This document shows, in pieces, positions 6,132-6,808 of a stretch of 6,808 nucleotides of DNA. The translations under genes and the position numbers were made by a program. A model generated the notes under the pieces. That model was not told the origin of the DNA. It searched no databases and saw only the letters and a list, made by a program, of their open reading frames with translations. Each line of letters starts with the position of its first letter. Positions within the stretch are counted from its first letter, which is position 1. This stretch comes from Dehalococcoidales bacterium (GTDB lineage: Bacteria > Chloroflexota > Dehalococcoidia > Dehalococcoidales > UBA5760): assembly GCA_028710655.1 (NCBI GenBank), contig JAQTTS010000110.1, positions 1-6,808 on the forward strand. Reading direction: 5' to 3'.

Positions 6132-6710
6132 TTATAGCTTCCTCGCCTGGGCGTCCAGGAACTTGTCCATCTCGGACCTGCTGTCCTTCGGCGGCATCAC
6201 CACCAGGTTTTTGGGCGTTAGCCCCAGGTCGTTTAAAAACGCCTTCATCTGGTTCAGCGCGTCCTTGACTATCGTTACCTCGGGCAGCACCCTCCGCTTG
6301 GATTTCATCTCCTCCACAAACACATAGGTAAAATCCTTCTCAATCTTCTTGGAAGCCCGCCTCCACCTGGAATACGCCTCGCAATACCCCTCGATGGCAG
6401 AAACAAAGGCATTCTCCAGCAGCCCCTTCTTCTGCAGCTCCTGGCACACCCTGGCCCACTCCGCCTTCCCATACTCGTCGAGGTGCTCCGGGCATGCCGG
6501 CACCGCGACCGCAGCTCCTGCTACCCCCGCCGCCTTTTTCCCCCCCTGGGCCTTCCCTGGGGCAGGTTTTGTTGCACGCTGTTTCTGATATCTCTCTTTT
6601 ATCACCGCCAAGCTTTCAGGCAACGGCCCGTGCCGGGATGGTCTGTAAAAGCCTTTGATATGTTCCTCGACGGATTTCTTATTATGCCCGCCCGATCCTC
6701 TACCTCCCAT
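6132..6710 (-). CDS. terS: P27-family phage terminase small subunit
   Basis: The small terminase is the DNA-recognition partner that selects the packaging start and delivers DNA to the large subunit. The 192-residue product begins MGGRGSGGHNKK, a start often seen in Bacillota phage small terminases. Residues 43-72 form a low-complexity Lys/Ala/Gly linker. The P27-like (Terminase_4, PF05119) part runs from about residue 73: PEHLDEYGKAEWARVCQEL, GLLENAFVSAIEGYCEAYSRW, then a helical segment and VKDALNQMKAFLNDLGLTPK at 148-167. The ATG at 6710 has GAGGTG 8 nt upstream. It is the first gene of the packaging pair and lies 26 bp before the large subunit, the standard order. Assignment rests on remembered family patterns plus context and is secure. 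Confidence 0.9.
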   Translation of the reverse strand: MGGRGSGGHNKKSVEEHIKGFYRPSRHGPLPESLAVIKERYQKQRATKPAPGKAQGGKKAAGVAGAAVAVPACPEHLDEYGKAEWARVCQELQKKGLLENAFVSAIEGYCEAYSRWRRASKKIEKDFTYVFVEEMKSKRRVLPEVTIVKDALNQMKAFLNDLGLTPKNLVVMPPKDSRSEMDKFLDAQARKL

Positions 6711-6711
6711 A

Positions 6712-6795
6712 TTTGCTGCACCTCATTTACTAATTCCCTATATTCCTTTACTGGATTTCTTCTATAGCTGTTTTACTTTGTGTTTTGCTGCACCT
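6712..6795 (-). repeat. 12-bp direct repeat pair upstream of the small terminase
   Basis: AGGTGCAGCAAA occurs on the minus strand at 6712-6723, overlapping the ribosome site of the small terminase gene, and again at 6784-6795, 72 bp apart. Packaging recognition sites often lie near small terminase genes, so protein binding is conceivable, but two short copies may be chance or a remnant of a small duplication. Confidence 0.5.
6719..6724 (-). promoter_or_regulatory. Ribosome binding site of the small terminase gene
   Basis: GAGGTG lies 8 nt before the ATG at 6710 and supports that start. It overlaps one copy of a 12-bp direct repeat. Confidence 0.75.
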
Positions 6796-6808
6796 GCCTG
6801 CGTGGAGG
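6725..6808 (-). other. Region upstream of the small terminase; possible end of a preceding gene
   Basis: All three minus-strand frames entering from the right edge close quickly, with stops at 6773-6775, 6762-6764 and 6748-6750. Any preceding gene therefore ends within this stretch, but fewer than 21 codons are visible and none is diagnostic. In related phages an HNH endonuclease gene often sits here. I see no hairpin or convincing promoter. Confidence 0.3.

Noticed and set aside
6602..6772. Minus-strand stretch of 56 codons overlapping the small terminase start, with a plausible-looking KEYRELVNEVQQIWE segment
   Set aside because: It follows a stop, has no ATG and no ribosome site, and overlaps the well-supported small terminase frame.

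Overview
This window is the head-morphogenesis module of a tailed double-stranded DNA phage or prophage of the HK97-capsid, siphovirus-like type. All genes lie on the minus strand, so transcription runs from the right edge to the left. In that order they are: P27-type small terminase, Terminase_1-type large terminase, HK97-type portal, HK97-type prohead protease, HK97-fold major capsid protein, and a repeat-rich fibre or decoration-like protein cut by the left edge. No host chromosomal gene, integrase, tRNA, CRISPR array or insertion sequence is visible, so integrated prophage and free phage cannot be told apart.

The host is probably a Gram-positive anaerobe of the Bacillota (Clostridia-like). 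The reasons are the strong purine-rich Shine-Dalgarno sites (AGGAGG, GGAGG), the look of the terminase, portal and protease, and a moderate GC content. This is inference; no sequence here fixes the taxon.

Layout, right to left. 6711-6808 is an upstream tail without an identifiable gene, with a 12-bp direct repeat. 6132-6710 is the small terminase and 4522-6105 the large terminase. 3303-4511 is the portal, 10 bp after the large terminase. A strong intrinsic terminator-like hairpin at 3257-3279 sits between portal and protease. The protease (2359-3243) carries an N-terminal cysteine-containing module and a second, well-placed internal start at 3093. The capsid gene (1173-2372) overlaps the protease stop by 14 bp. 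A 73-bp gap with a bulged hairpin (1117-1161) precedes the fibre-like gene (1-1099).

The genes form one assembly pathway. The terminase pair recognises and pumps DNA through the portal into a prohead of capsid protein, and the protease matures the capsid by removing its N-terminal delta domain. The last gene is probably a virion-surface fibre or decoration.

No wholly new system is evident. The points most worth a second look are the terminator inside the head operon, the nested protease starts, a capsid protein that appears to lack the HK97 cross-linking residues, and the fibre-like gene directly after the capsid gene with paired HxH motifs and diverged 112-residue repeats.
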